This document shows, in pieces, positions 16,748-28,902 of a stretch of DNA of 64,000 nt (the first letter of the stretch is position 1; each line of letters starts with the position of its first letter). The notes beneath the pieces are model-generated. The model saw only the letters and a list, made by a program, of their open reading frames with translations. It made no database searches and was not told the origin of the DNA. A program made the position numbers and the translations under genes. The stretch covers positions 81,487-145,486 of the forward strand of contig JALCCG010000017.1 of NCBI GenBank assembly GCA_023212695.1, written 5' to 3'. The DNA comes from Sporisorium sorghi. Its lineage: Eukaryota > Basidiomycota > Ustilaginomycetes > Ustilaginales > Ustilaginaceae.

Positions 16748-19700
16748 ATGGAGGAGCAGCTCATTCAGGCCGTCGAGATCGCCTCCAACCCTCTCGCCAA
16801 TGCAGGCCCCGACGTCACCTCCCAGGCGCTCCAGTTCCTCGAGCATCTCAAAACCATCACTCACGAGAGCTGGAGCGTAGGATGGTCGGTGTGGTCAGCG
16901 CGCAATGCACAGGACAGTGGCCCCAAGTACAGCCAGAACGCCCGCATGTTCGGTCTGATGCTCGTCGACGACTTTCTCAGCAACCGCATCAGCCAGTCGA
17001 GCGATCCTGCTTCCGCTGTAGCCTCGCTCCAGCAGTCGGCCGTCGAGTATATCCAGAACGAGTACGTCGCCGGTGCGGGCGATGGTGCTGTGCCTTACAT
17101 CAAGAACAAGTTTGCGCAGGTCCTCGCCGTCTTGCTCCTCCAGACCTACAACTTGCCGCCACCATACACCCTCTTGCCTACCCTACTCTCCACCATCCGC
17201 GCCCATCCCGCCGCCTCGCCATCACAACCCTCCACCTCGCAGCTGCCTCTCAACCCACTCACCACCGACCTCGTTTTGCGCGTATTGCACGACCTCTCCG
17301 TCACCCTCGGCTCCGACGTCACCTTGAGAGCCGTCCGTTCCAAAGAGCGTCTGCAGAGGGACGCCGTCATCCGTGACGAGATCCGTGCCAACCATGCTTC
17401 CAACATCGCCGAGTCCGTTTGGCGCATCGTAGAAGAGGGCTTCAACCGCGTCAACTTGGGAGAAAGTGCAAGCGACCCTAACACCTCGGCCGGCGTCCGC
17501 AGCATGTCTTTTGCAAACGCAGTCGATCTCACCGCTGCCGCAACCAAGATCGTCGAGGATTACGTCTCGTGGATCGACATCAACCTCGTCGTCACCAACC
17601 ACACCGTGCCACTGCTCTTCAACGTCCTGCATCACCCCATCCCAAAGATCCGCACGGCCGCTGCCGATGCCTTGCACGGCATCGTCAGCAAAGGCATGAA
17701 GCCAGCCGACAAGCTTTCTCTCGCTCAGGCGCTCAATCTGCCCGAGGTCATCACGCCGCTCGAGTCACGCACACGCACCGGTCAATCCGCCCAAAACGGT
17801 CACGACGACACGAGCGACTCCAACATCGAGTTCCGAGAGCACCTCGCTCGCTTGACCAACGGTCTTGTACTCGAAATGTGCAAGATCCTCGAAGAAGGTG
17901 CAGCCGAGGAATCGACCAAAGCAGCAGCAGAGTCGCTCCTCAACTCGATCTTGCCCCTCGTCCTCGCCTTCCTGTCGGACGAGTACGACGATGCCTCGGA
18001 ACAGATGTTTTCGGGTGTCAACATGATCCTCGGCATCTACAAAAAGGCACGTCGACGCGGCGCAGAACTTTCAGGCGCACGCGCCGAGTTCCTCTCCAAC
18101 CTCATCGGCGTTGCCCTTCAAAAGATGAGGTTCGACGACGAGGCCGACTGGCCTGCCAGCAGCTTTGGAGCCGCCGACGACGATGACGAGGAAGAGGACG
18201 AGGATGACGCCAAGTTCCTGGAAATGCGAAGGAATCTGCAAACCATTATCGGTGCCATTGCCGCCATCGACGACAAGCTCTTCTCCACCAGCGTCGCGCA
18301 GCTCGTTCTCTCGACCTTCGCTTCATTCGAAGCAAGCGCCACAGGCTCGGGCGCACAGCTCTCGTGGCAGCAGATCGAACTTGCGCTCTACGTCATCCAC
18401 TTCTACGGCGACGTCATGACCACAGCCACCGCAGCACCCAAGGTGGGTCTCTCGCCCGCCATGTTTGTTCAGAGCCCCGAAGCTGGCTCCAAGGGACGCG
18501 CTCCCAAACTCGGCAACGAGGTTCTGGCCAATCTTCCGCTCAGCAATTTGGGCGAGATGGTGCAGAAGCTGGTCCAGTCCAACGTCTCATCGTTTCCTCA
18601 CCCCGCCGTGCAACTACAGTTCTTCGAGTGCTTGGTGCGATACTCGAACTTCTTCGCTGCTCGAAGTGGCTGCGTCTCGGACGCGCTGCCCGCCTTCCTC
18701 GACTGGCGCGGCGTCCACCACGGAAAGCTGGGCGTGCGCAAGCGTGTCAACTACCTGTTGTATCGCTTTGTGCGCGATCTGCGCGCTGTCGCCGCCGTGC
18801 CGCTCGACTACGTGCAGCGGCTGTTGCAAGGCTTGCAGGATCTCTTGGTGGTGCGTGCCGAACTTGCCGAGGTGGCGCCGGACGAGGACCCGCTGATCAA
18901 AGCGACAGCGTCCGCAGGCTACTTTGACAGCCAGCTGTACCTGTTCGAGACGAGCGGCATCTTGATCTCGCTGCTCAACAATGCTCCCAGCGACCAGGTG
19001 GTGCTGCTCAAAGCCATCTCGGAACCGCTCAGCGAGCAGATGCGCCAGGCGGTACAGGCGTTCCAGCGCAACCCGTCCGATTTGACCTCGGTGCTGCAGG
19101 TGCACCATCTCATGTTGGCGCTCAGCAGCCTATCCAAGGGTTTCCCGGACCTCAACCCGAACAGCTCGGCAAACGAGCCGCAGTGGGTGAGCGTGTTCAA
19201 GACGATCACGGAGCAAGTGCTGGTCAGCATCAGCTCGATGAACCAGTTCTCTGTAGTGCGCGAAGCGGCGCGTGGTGCGTTCGCTCGCATGGTCTCGACG
19301 TGCGGCAAAGCTGTTCTGCCCTGCATTCCTGGTCTCATCGATGCGCTGTTGAGCGAGGTGACGTCGCAGGAGCTCGTCGACTTTGTCAACTTTCTGTCGC
19401 TGGTGGTCAACAAGTACAAGGACGACGTCAAGGCGATTGTGGATCAGCTCTTCCTCATCCTGGTCGAGCGCATCTTCTACTTTCTCAACCAAGGTGTTAC
19501 GGGCACTGACGATGCGGTGCAAAAGTCGGAGCTGCAGAAGGCGTACATGAATCTGCTGTCTTCGATGGTGCAGTCGGGCATGGAAGGGGTGTTTGTGTCG
19601 GACAAGAACGCCGCGCAGCTGGAGACGCTGCTGCAGAGCGTGGTGTTCTACTCGACCAACTCGGATGCCGCTTGTCAGCGCGCTGCTTTTTCCATTTTGC

Positions 19701-20071
19701 ACCGCTTGGTTGGAACGTGGGGCGGTCCCGCTGGTGGTGTCAACGGCGCCTCTTCCACCGCCTTGCCCGGCTTCGAACGCTTCATCTACGAGACGCTCAT
19801 CGGGCTCATCTTTGAAGCGCCGGCCAAGGACAGCTTTGATTTCAGAGACGCGCAAGCACAGATCGTTCTCGGAGAGATCGCGACCCTGGCCAAGACCATC
19901 TACAGCAAGAGAGGAGACGAGATGGTCAACTATCTGCTGCAGGTGTACCTGCCGGGTATCAACTGCCCGCCCGAGTTGGCGCAGGACTTTGCGCAGAACC
20001 TCAAGACGCTCGAGGCCAAGCCGTTTAAGAAGTACCTCGAGGCGTTTATCACCAAGTCGAGAGGCGGGTAG
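16748..20071 (+). CDS. LOS1: Exportin-T, tRNA nuclear export receptor (Los1/XPOT)
   Basis: Predicted 1107-residue karyopherin-beta family protein that exports mature tRNA from the nucleus with RanGTP. The sequence is alpha-solenoid throughout. Similarity to human XPOT is readable in the N-terminal half: QALQFLEHLKTI, then PYIKNKFAQVLAVLLLQTY, RDAVIRDEIRANHASNIAESVWRIV, VEDYVSWIDINLV and ALHGIVSKGMKPADKLSL. An acidic loop (DDDDEEEDEDDAKF, about residue 478) and a Ser/Pro loop near residue 160 are typical fungal insertions. The C-terminus runs PGINCPPELAQDFAQNLKTL. Single exon, start at the first ATG after a long pyrimidine-rich leader, full family length. Convergent with THI4. Confidence 0.92.
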   Translation: MEEQLIQAVEIASNPLANAGPDVTSQALQFLEHLKTITHESWSVGWSVWSARNAQDSGPKYSQNARMFGLMLVDDFLSNRISQSSDPASAVASLQQSAVEYIQNEYVAGAGDGAVPYIKNKFAQVLAVLLLQTYNLPPPYTLLPTLLSTIRAHPAASPSQPSTSQLPLNPLTTDLVLRVLHDLSVTLGSDVTLRAVRSKERLQRDAVIRDEIRANHASNIAESVWRIVEEGFNRVNLGESASDPNTSAGVRSMSFANAVDLTAAATKIVEDYVSWIDINLVVTNHTVPLLFNVLHHPIPKIRTAAADALHGIVSKGMKPADKLSLAQALNLPEVITPLESRTRTGQSAQNGHDDTSDSNIEFREHLARLTNGLVLEMCKILEEGAAEESTKAAAESLLNSILPLVLAFLSDEYDDASEQMFSGVNMILGIYKKARRRGAELSGARAEFLSNLIGVALQKMRFDDEADWPASSFGAADDDDEEEDEDDAKFLEMRRNLQTIIGAIAAIDDKLFSTSVAQLVLSTFASFEASATGSGAQLSWQQIELALYVIHFYGDVMTTATAAPKVGLSPAMFVQSPEAGSKGRAPKLGNEVLANLPLSNLGEMVQKLVQSNVSSFPHPAVQLQFFECLVRYSNFFAARSGCVSDALPAFLDWRGVHHGKLGVRKRVNYLLYRFVRDLRAVAAVPLDYVQRLLQGLQDLLVVRAELAEVAPDEDPLIKATASAGYFDSQLYLFETSGILISLLNNAPSDQVVLLKAISEPLSEQMRQAVQAFQRNPSDLTSVLQVHHLMLALSSLSKGFPDLNPNSSANEPQWVSVFKTITEQVLVSISSMNQFSVVREAARGAFARMVSTCGKAVLPCIPGLIDALLSEVTSQELVDFVNFLSLVVNKYKDDVKAIVDQLFLILVERIFYFLNQGVTGTDDAVQKSELQKAYMNLLSSMVQSGMEGVFVSDKNAAQLETLLQSVVFYSTNSDAACQRAAFSILHRLVGTWGGPAGGVNGASSTALPGFERFIYETLIGLIFEAPAKDSFDFRDAQAQIVLGEIATLAKTIYSKRGDEMVNYLLQVYLPGINCPPELAQDFAQNLKTLEAKPFKKYLEAFITKSRGG

Positions 20072-20335
20072 ACGGCGAAACTGCGGATACCGTCGAGGTG
20101 GCACATCATACACTCCAAAAAGCTTTTTGTTCATCAATTTAGACACTCTGCATTTCACTGTCAAAAAGCATCACCACAATCAATCAATTCCATTCAACGG
20201 ACCGCACACACATCGAAACTCGCTTCTGAGTTCAGACCGGTAAGATTGAACAAGGCAACATTTCAAATTGACCAAAACAGGACGAGCAGAGAGAGAACAC
20301 TGCGAACGAAGAGGACGGCAAGTGGGTTTTTGCAA

Positions 20336-21823
<1,488 letters not shown>

Positions 21824-22415
21824 TCACAATCACACACAGCGTCCCCCGAGTGTTGAGCTGGGCTGGGCCGAGCGAGGAAAACGAGGGCGTCTCGCCACAC
21901 TTGGGCAGGCTCTGCTTCATTTGGCGAGCGTTTGATTGTTCTTTGCGACAGTCACATCTGCAGAGGGGAGATCAACCAAGTCAGACGAGTGAGTCTGCTG
22001 GAAGCGGGCCATTCCCCTACGAGTCACACAGACCATGTCCGACCTTCTTCCTCCCTCTCGAGATGAACCCACTCCAGACGGCGTCGGTGCATTGTCCGGC
22101 CTGCTTCCTTCTCACGCTTTCCGTCATCAAGCCTCAGCTCAACATTGCAGTTCGAAGTGTTGAGTGACGGAAGGGGAAAGCGAAAGGACAGCTCGGGCGA
22201 ACGCAGGATGCGCGCAAGATGCCGCACCGCAGCCGCTCGCCCAGTTTCGTTGCCTCACTTGTTTCCCCTCTCTCTGAGGCACTCTTTAGCTCAAAGTGCT
22301 ACAGCGTAGAATCTTCTCCCTTGAATGCTGAGAGCAATAAGCCTAGCTTTTCAGGCGGGACAGCCGACGCCAAAGTCAGTCGGAAAGCATCACCGAAATC
22401 GATCTCTTGCTCAGC

Positions 22416-22535
22416 CAAAAAATAAAAATAAAAATAAAAAATAAAAAATAAAAAAATAAAATAAAAAAACAGCCGTCAGAAGAAACGTGGATTCCTGTAT
22501 TTTTATTTTTATTTTTATTTTTTAATTTAAAAAGG
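22416..22535. repeat. AAAAAT / ATTTTT inverted repeat
   Basis: A left arm of repeated AAAAAT-type units (22416-22469) and a right arm of ATTTTT units (22499-22527, then an AT-rich tail) face each other across about 30 bases. The arms can pair over 20 bp or more. It is strikingly AT-rich against GC-rich surroundings. Confidence 0.8.
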
Positions 22536-23828
22536 AGGGTTCATCTCCTTGTCTCAATTCTTCTAGCGAGTATCGAGTTTTGGGCAAGGTTCCAATGGTG
22601 CACAGGCCAGCACGGAGAGATCCGCGAGTGCTCAAAGAGTGGCTGGTTGCGGCAACCTTGCCAGTCATGGTCTTTCCACGTTTCTGTGCATCGGCAACAG
22701 GGACAAGGCCCAAAAGTGAAGAGTTTCTCTTGCGCGCGCAGATCCTACTTCGGGTCAACCAACCAGCGGTCCGATCGTGGTCTGCAGCTTCTTCAATGGT
22801 AAGCTAGCCGAGCTGGCCGCAAAGGGAGCTGTCTCGAGAAGGAGCAGGCGGTGATTGAGATTCAGACGGCGACAGCGACGACGGGGCTGGATGGTCAGTT
22901 GCACCACCGTACGGCACGGTCTTGCTCTCGTGGGAAATGGGCCATTGAAACCACCGCCTCTACAGAAACGAGCCTCCGCCGGCACAGCAGCCCGGACAGC
23001 CTTGTGATCGCACGCTGATAAGCGAGATCAGAAACAGAAACGAGAGGAGCTGTTGGGAGCGTTGTCTCTCGGCATTCCCCACTCGTCTGAAAGTCGGAGA
23101 TGCAAGGACGTCGGGGTTTCCGGGAAAGCGACTGACTCTCTCTCTCTCTCTGCCCTCCCGCAGGGTTCGGTCCGAGGATCGTTTTTTGAAGTTGCATCTC
23201 GGCAGCATCGTTCGACAGCTTTCATGCAAAGACAGCAAGGGTTCACGGCGGGCACGGTCCTTGTCTTCGTCGTCTGCTTGGCTGGAGGTGATCAGCATGT
23301 TCTGCTCACGGGTCTTCCTGTATGTCAGTGTATGTCTGATGGATGAGATGGAAGGATCGCAAACACAGGTGTGGAGCGAAGCATGCTGTCCTTCACGCCT
23401 GTTTGCTGCCTCAGAAAGGTCAGGCGAGTCGACTTGAGCACAACCAGAGATAAAAATTTCTTCCTATGTGAGACTCTATTTGTCTGACAGCTTGGCCAAA
23501 TTTGACGTGACACGCCCGATGAATTCCAGATCCATGTCTGCAAATCTTGATTTTTAGCCGATCTCACCATTCAAAATATATATATATATCTGACCTCGGC
23601 CGAGCTTTAGCCTGTACATCACGTGCCGCAAATTGCAAAATTTGCTCGCCCCAACTGAGCCGCCTCTCACAGCAAACTGCATAGGCCGAGAAAATCTCCC
23701 ACCACCGCCAGAGCAAACGCATCGGAGCCGCTCGTCAGCCCAGCCGATTGGACCCAACTCGCGATAGAGTAGATTCGAGGTTCCGGCTGCTCATCACTGT
23801 CTCCCTTCCTCCAAGCCATCAAGAAAAG

Positions 23829-24595
23829 GTAAGTCGATCGACACTGGCGATCATCGACAGCACCACTCTTCTTCTTCTTCTTCTTCTTCTTCTATCCATC
23901 AGCCACCACACATCGCACGACACTGGGGTAAGCGTCGTATCTCGCAGCGTATAGACGACAGCAGCATCGGCAGGGGAGTGTGGCAGGGTTGGATCGTGGG
24001 CCACGGTGACGAGGAGGTACGACTGGTTGGACAGAGCATCAGCAGAGGCATCGCAGCCAGCCATCGCAGCGACATGACGTGCAAGTCGTCGTAGAGATCG
24101 TCATTGGTCAGTGTTGGAAGCACACTGGAGGTCAGACACAACACCGCTGCGGTGGCATCACATACGTCGAGCAGGCGGATCAGGAGACGATATTTATATG
24201 GCTAGGCAGTCGGAAGACATTGCATGGACAGGATCGTCGATCTCAACGACATCAGCTGCCACAACACACCAACCGCAGTCGGACATATCGGAACGTTGGA
24301 GCCTTGCAGGTGTTTTCACATACAGCGGCGAGGCCACGGTCTGACGGCACAGGTGGCATTGTTCTCAGATGGAGCAGCCTCGGGATTAGCAGAACAATCT
24401 ACGCAGCACCTACTAGCCAGGATCGACACGGTGCAAGCTGGCAAAAGTACAATCAACACACAACGACAGCCAAGCCAGCCAGGACTCAGGATGCAGAAGA
24501 AGAAGAAGATGGGCTGTTTGAATACATCGTCTTCACCGCAGTTGCTACAAAACAGATACGCTGACACGCTTTCCACCTTGTCTCTCCACTCACAG
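23829..24595 (+). other. Probable 5'UTR intron of RPL6
   Basis: A GTAAGT donor lies at 23829. A CTGAC branch-point match lies at 24561, followed by a pyrimidine-rich stretch and a CACAG acceptor ending at 24595, sixteen bases before the RPL6 ATG. The 767-bp length is long for this genome, and other donors (GTAAGC near 23929) are possible. Eight CTT units sit near 23871-23894. Fungal ribosomal protein genes often carry such leader introns. I found no clear snoRNA inside. Confidence 0.5.
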
Positions 24596-24611
24596 CATAC
24601 ATTCCGACAAA

Positions 24612-25325
24612 ATGGCCCGAAACAGCCAGATCGCCCCCAACGTGGCTCGCCTCGGCCGCACCAAGGCCTTCCAGAAGAAGGGTGGCTACAAGTTCACCCA
24701 GCGCCAGGGTGCTCCCAAGAAGGAGGAGGAGACTGCCGCTCACAAGGAGGTCGCCGTCCAGGGCGCCAAGAACGGCGGCAAGCGTCTCGTGCCCACGCAG
24801 AAGGCTGCGCGCTTCTACCCCGCCGAGGAGGTTCGCGTGCCCAAGGCCAACCGCAAGGTCAACAAGCAGACCAAGCTCAAGTCGAACATTGCGCCCGGTT
24901 CGGTGCTCATCCTGCTCGCCGGCCGATTCCGCGGCAAGCGCGTTGTGTTCCTCAAGCAGCTCGACTCGGGTCTGCTCCTCGTCACTGGTCCCTTCAAGGT
25001 CAACGGCGTGCCCATCCGCCGCGTCAACCAGGCCTACGTCATCGCCACCTCGACCAAGATCGACATCTCGGACGTCAAGGTCGACGACAAGATCAACGAC
25101 GCCTACTTCCAGAAGGACAAGGCGGCCAAGGTCAAGGCTGAGGCCAGCTTCTTTGCCGACCCCGCCAACAAGCAGGCCCACCCGGAGTCCAAGGTCGCCG
25201 ACCAGAAGGTTCTCGACAAGGCCGTCATCGCTGCGGTCAAGAAGGCCGGCCCTACCATGGCCAAGTACCTCGCTGCCTCGTTCTCGCTGTCCAAGGGCGA
25301 GAAGCCGCACGCGCTCAAGTTCTAA
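24612..25325 (+). CDS. RPL6: 60S ribosomal protein L6 (eL6)
   Basis: Predicted 237-residue component of the large cytosolic ribosomal subunit. The eL6 core is clear: RFYPAEEVRVPKANRK, then IAPGSVLILLAGRFRGKRV, VFLKQLDSGLLLVTGPF, NGVPIRRVNQAYVIATSTK, and a basic C-terminal region with YFQKDKAAKVKAEASFF and KYLAASFSLSKGEKPHAL. Codon use is strongly biased to C-ending and AAG codons (for example CTC, GTC, AAG), as expected for high expression. The coding part is a single exon. Another intron probably lies in the 5' leader. Convergent with PET127. Confidence 0.95.
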   Translation: MARNSQIAPNVARLGRTKAFQKKGGYKFTQRQGAPKKEEETAAHKEVAVQGAKNGGKRLVPTQKAARFYPAEEVRVPKANRKVNKQTKLKSNIAPGSVLILLAGRFRGKRVVFLKQLDSGLLLVTGPFKVNGVPIRRVNQAYVIATSTKIDISDVKVDDKINDAYFQKDKAAKVKAEASFFADPANKQAHPESKVADQKVLDKAVIAAVKKAGPTMAKYLAASFSLSKGEKPHALKF

Positions 25326-25869
25326 GCGCAGTTTCGCATAGCAGCAGCATACCCTCGACCACAGCATGCAAGGAAGTTGCTAGAGTAGACGTCTGAATGT
25401 CGGGACCGTCGGGACAGGCTTGGGTCTGGTCGATGTCCCCACTGTTTCCGCTTGTCGTGTTTTACTCGCCTGGTGTTGCGTCTTGCGTTGCCTCCTTTGC
25501 ATGCCCCTCTCCCCACTTTTCTTTCTCTCGCTTTTCTTTCGCATTTTTTTCTTTTTTCGTCGTCTCGCATCTGATCTCCGTAGTCGTGCCATTCGACCTT
25601 CCTTTCCCCCCAACCCGACCAGATCCAAAAAGGCGTTTCCACCGCCGCCCCTTTCCTCCCCCCAAATCCTTTCCCCCCTCCTCCAGGGGCAAGGCATTTT
25701 GTAACTCATACAAAGGCAACCGCTTCGTGCGGTTCCGTCAACACCAACCAATACTAAACACTCTCGAGCATTTGAACACAAACTTTCTCTCGTGAATGGA
25801 GCCCGGATCAACTCGATTGAAGATTGCATTGTGTATGAGAGTGGTCTACGTGTAGACGGCGAGCCGAGT
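25326..25869. other. Convergent intergenic region RPL6/PET127
   Basis: 544 bases between two stop codons. It is C- and T-rich on the plus strand, consistent with overlapping 3' untranslated regions. I see no gene or strong hairpin. Confidence 0.55.
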
Positions 25870-28551
25870 CTAGGACCTTGGCTGGTAGAGGATGAGTTTA
25901 TCGTCCCTGCTGCTTTCCTTTGCATCCTTGGCGCCGAGTTTGGCGAGTTCGCGCAGGCGCAGGGTGCGCATGTTGCGCATGCGGATGAAGCGCGATTCGG
26001 CCTGCTTCCTGCGCGGCGTTGCTGGAGCTGTGGGGTTGAGCACGTCTTCGGGCAGCGGCGCGTCTTTCTTCCCCTCTGCCTCGCCCTGGGTAGCGGCGGA
26101 CACCTGGCCGGGCGCCAACGGCATGCCGGCAGCTACACCCGTCTTGCGCTCCTCCAAGAAGCGCGCCAGCGCTTCGGGGTTCTTGGCCAGCTCGTCGGTG
26201 CGGTACCGCTCGCGCGCGTTGAGCGCCTCGACGTTGGGCAGGATGAGCGAGTTCAGGCTCGCCTGCCGCGCGCGCACCGCGTCGAGGTTCGCGCGGACCT
26301 TGGTCTCCGTCAGGTCTGGGCGAGGCGAGATCGAGTAGTCGATCTCCCAGCGTACGGGCGGTAGGGACGCGCGCATGCGGCGCTCGATCTCGTCGTCCGA
26401 CACGGGGTCGACGCGCCGGCCGGGCAGGTGGGTAAAGTCAACAGGCCCCAAGTTGAGCGCACCGTCGAGGTAGCGGTCGACTGTGATGTCGAGCTGTGCG
26501 ATGCTGCGCTTCCGGTTGCCCGACTCACTGCCGTCCGCTGCCTCAACACCCTCAGCCGGCTGCCAAGGCGCGGCAGCAGGCTCGACATACACCGTCATCC
26601 CCGCCTCGCTCTTCTCCCTCGTCTCCACCGTAATCTTCAACGTCTCCCCCACAAACATGCTCGTCGCCGCATCCAACACGCGCTCCATCAAGCCCAAACT
26701 CAATTTGAACGCCTGGTCCGCCATCTCCTGACTGCCAAACAGCCGCTCGTTCATCTCCTCGACGGGGATATACTGGAACCCGAAAATCGTACTCGTCGTA
26801 TGGTAGGCTACGAAGATGCCGTCCATATGCCCGATGCGCGCCTGCAAGTTGTACTTCAAAAACGCAGCGCGGATCATGTCAAAGTACTCGCGCTCAAAGC
26901 TCTCCAACACCCCCGTCGCGCGACGGATCTGGTAGCCGGAACCCTCGACGTAGTTGGCGCGGTCATTGCGGATCCCAATCGACGCGCGCGTTTTGAGGTC
27001 GAACGTCTTGCGCGGCAGCCGGTCGTCGTGGCAGTCGAGCTGCGAGCGCATCATCATCTTGTCCGTACATGCATAGTGGTACGCCTCCGGTTTGGTTTTC
27101 TCCTCTTCGGAGAGCTTCCACGAGTTGATGCGCATGTACTTGGCGTACTCTTCGGGGGTGGCGGTGAGCATCTTTTCCATGCTCTTGCCGAGCGAAGTGA
27201 GCACGTAGTTGCTGTTCTCCGCCTCGCCCGCGGCGGACTTGTCGGCGTCGATGGCGTAGTAGCCGTCCTTGTAGTGCAGCAGGATCGAAGCGGGCAGTTT
27301 GGCGCCGACGCTGAAGCCGCTCGGTAGGCCGGCGAAGGGGGCGGAGAAGCCGGTCACGTCAGGGTTGCGCCAGCCCGAGATGAGGAAGTAGCACTGGCTC
27401 AGCAGCGACGTCATGGAGGATGTGCTGCCGCAGTACTTTTTCTGGTGTTTTTGGGTGAGCGTCGCCAGCTCGGGGTCTTTGCTGGAGGTGACGTAGGGTG
27501 GAAGGGCGGCGTAGTCGAACAGATCGACGTCGAGGATATCCTTGATGCGCGGGTCAAAGTTGTAGATGCCCGAGCGAGGATCGCGCAGCCAGTAGATGCC
27601 TGGGTTGAAGAGCACGCGGTCGAGGCCATGCGCTAGTTTCGCCACTTCCATCTCGCGCAGCGGCTCCACCTTGTCGACGGGCACGCCTTGCGCCGTGACA
27701 CATCCCGTAATAGATTCGATCCATTTTTTGGCTTCATCCGCAAATGGCCCGCTGTATTCGATGCCGCTGACCGTCTTGCCCTTTCCGTCTCGCCAGCGCA
27801 GGTTGGACTGTGCAAGCAGGTCATTCCCGTGTACGAGCTTGGTCTTGGGTTCGTCAGAGAAGCGCTTGTCGGTGTGTCTGGTCGAAGGCTGCGGTTCAGA
27901 AGGTGCTGCGGACCAGGTATCTTTGGCGTCACCTTCTACGTCAGCGCCGGGCGGAGACAGACGATCAGGCCCCCACGTTTCCTCGAGCTGGTCGATGGCA
28001 CCATCCTTGCGTCGTACCTCTAGGTTTCTAAGACGCTGTGAGATGGAAAACGCTTGACTCTGAAGCGAATCAAGCAGGTCGTCGAGTGCATTGAGCTCTT
28101 TCAACAACGAGGCAGAATGAGCTGTGGCCGAAGCGGCGTGCGAGTGCGAGTGCGGCGACTCTTTCGCTTTGCCCTTGTCTGCGCTGTCAACGAATTTGAG
28201 TGACGACGCAGTGGATGATGGCGACGGTGTCTTTCGGCGCAGCGCTCGAAAGGCGGCCTTGCGTTGACTGGGCGATTGTCGTTGATGAGATGCTGCTGCT
28301 GGTGTTTGAGCGCTAAGATCATTTGCTGCGTCAGACGGTGTTGCTGAGTCCGCTGAAAGGGTTGCTGTTGTTGCTGGCGCTGCTGATGCTGAAGATGACG
28401 CTGCTGCACCTTTTGCGGTATTCGAAGCAAGCGAGTTGCGCCTCTGCTTGCGCAAACGAGCTGACAAGCCAGCAGCACGGTGTGATGTCGAGAAGTGGCG
28501 AGTGAGCTGCAAGCTGTTGAGCGCCAAGTTGCGCGCAGATGGACCGCTCAT
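25870..28551 (-). CDS. PET127: Mitochondrial RNA-processing protein Pet127
   Basis: Predicted 893-residue mitochondrial protein. In yeast Pet127 is a membrane-associated factor for 5' trimming and stability of mitochondrial transcripts. The N-terminus looks like a targeting sequence (Arg/Ser/Leu-rich, no acids, with RHFSTSHRAAGLSARLRKQR). After about 250 disordered residues, conserved blocks follow: GLDRVLFNPGIYWLRDPRS, YNFDPRIKDI, LPPYVTSSKDPELATL, GSTSSMTSLLSQCYFLIS, LDCHDDRLPRKTFDLKTRA, and ARIGHMDGIFVAYHTTST. The DPRI, D-x-L-P and FDLKTRA acidic/Lys residues fit the nuclease-like fold proposed for the family. The C-terminal 300 residues are charged and less conserved. Single exon, start ATG at 28549-28551. 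Divergent from the FAF1-like gene across 351 bp. Confidence 0.88.
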   Translation of the reverse strand: MSGPSARNLALNSLQLTRHFSTSHRAAGLSARLRKQRRNSLASNTAKGAAASSSASAAPATTATLSADSATPSDAANDLSAQTPAAASHQRQSPSQRKAAFRALRRKTPSPSSTASSLKFVDSADKGKAKESPHSHSHAASATAHSASLLKELNALDDLLDSLQSQAFSISQRLRNLEVRRKDGAIDQLEETWGPDRLSPPGADVEGDAKDTWSAAPSEPQPSTRHTDKRFSDEPKTKLVHGNDLLAQSNLRWRDGKGKTVSGIEYSGPFADEAKKWIESITGCVTAQGVPVDKVEPLREMEVAKLAHGLDRVLFNPGIYWLRDPRSGIYNFDPRIKDILDVDLFDYAALPPYVTSSKDPELATLTQKHQKKYCGSTSSMTSLLSQCYFLISGWRNPDVTGFSAPFAGLPSGFSVGAKLPASILLHYKDGYYAIDADKSAAGEAENSNYVLTSLGKSMEKMLTATPEEYAKYMRINSWKLSEEEKTKPEAYHYACTDKMMMRSQLDCHDDRLPRKTFDLKTRASIGIRNDRANYVEGSGYQIRRATGVLESFEREYFDMIRAAFLKYNLQARIGHMDGIFVAYHTTSTIFGFQYIPVEEMNERLFGSQEMADQAFKLSLGLMERVLDAATSMFVGETLKITVETREKSEAGMTVYVEPAAAPWQPAEGVEAADGSESGNRKRSIAQLDITVDRYLDGALNLGPVDFTHLPGRRVDPVSDDEIERRMRASLPPVRWEIDYSISPRPDLTETKVRANLDAVRARQASLNSLILPNVEALNARERYRTDELAKNPEALARFLEERKTGVAAGMPLAPGQVSAATQGEAEGKKDAPLPEDVLNPTAPATPRRKQAESRFIRMRNMRTLRLRELAKLGAKDAKESSRDDKLILYQPRS

Positions 28552-28789
28552 ATCGCTGCTTCGTGGCTGCTGGGTCTAGGAGCAAAGGTGCGGGAGAAGA
28601 GAATGGTAGCGAGAGTCGAACGACGAGCAAGTCGGTGCTCCGTCAGTGCCACTCTGCGGTCGATGTCGATGTCGAGAAAGAAGAAAGAGTGGAGAAAAAA
28701 AAAAAAAAAAAAAAAAAAAAAAACGACGACGGCAAAAGCGCAGTTAAAATCGATTCTCGGAATACGGAAAACCCTTGAAAATCAGATTT

Positions 28790-28826
<37 letters not shown>

Positions 28827-28902
28827 CTGACAAGATTTCTTCTTGTTTCGTTCGACATGAACCACTTCAACACCATCAGCATATACTTCATCATCGACAA
28901 GG
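28552..28902. promoter_or_regulatory. Divergent promoter PET127/FAF1 with A29 and T34 tracts
   Basis: This 351-bp spacer contains an A29 run (28695-28723) and a T34 run (28793-28826) about 70 bp apart. The two can pair with each other and may also exclude nucleosomes, as long dA:dT tracts do in yeast promoters. Promoter role is inferred from the divergent arrangement. Confidence 0.55.
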
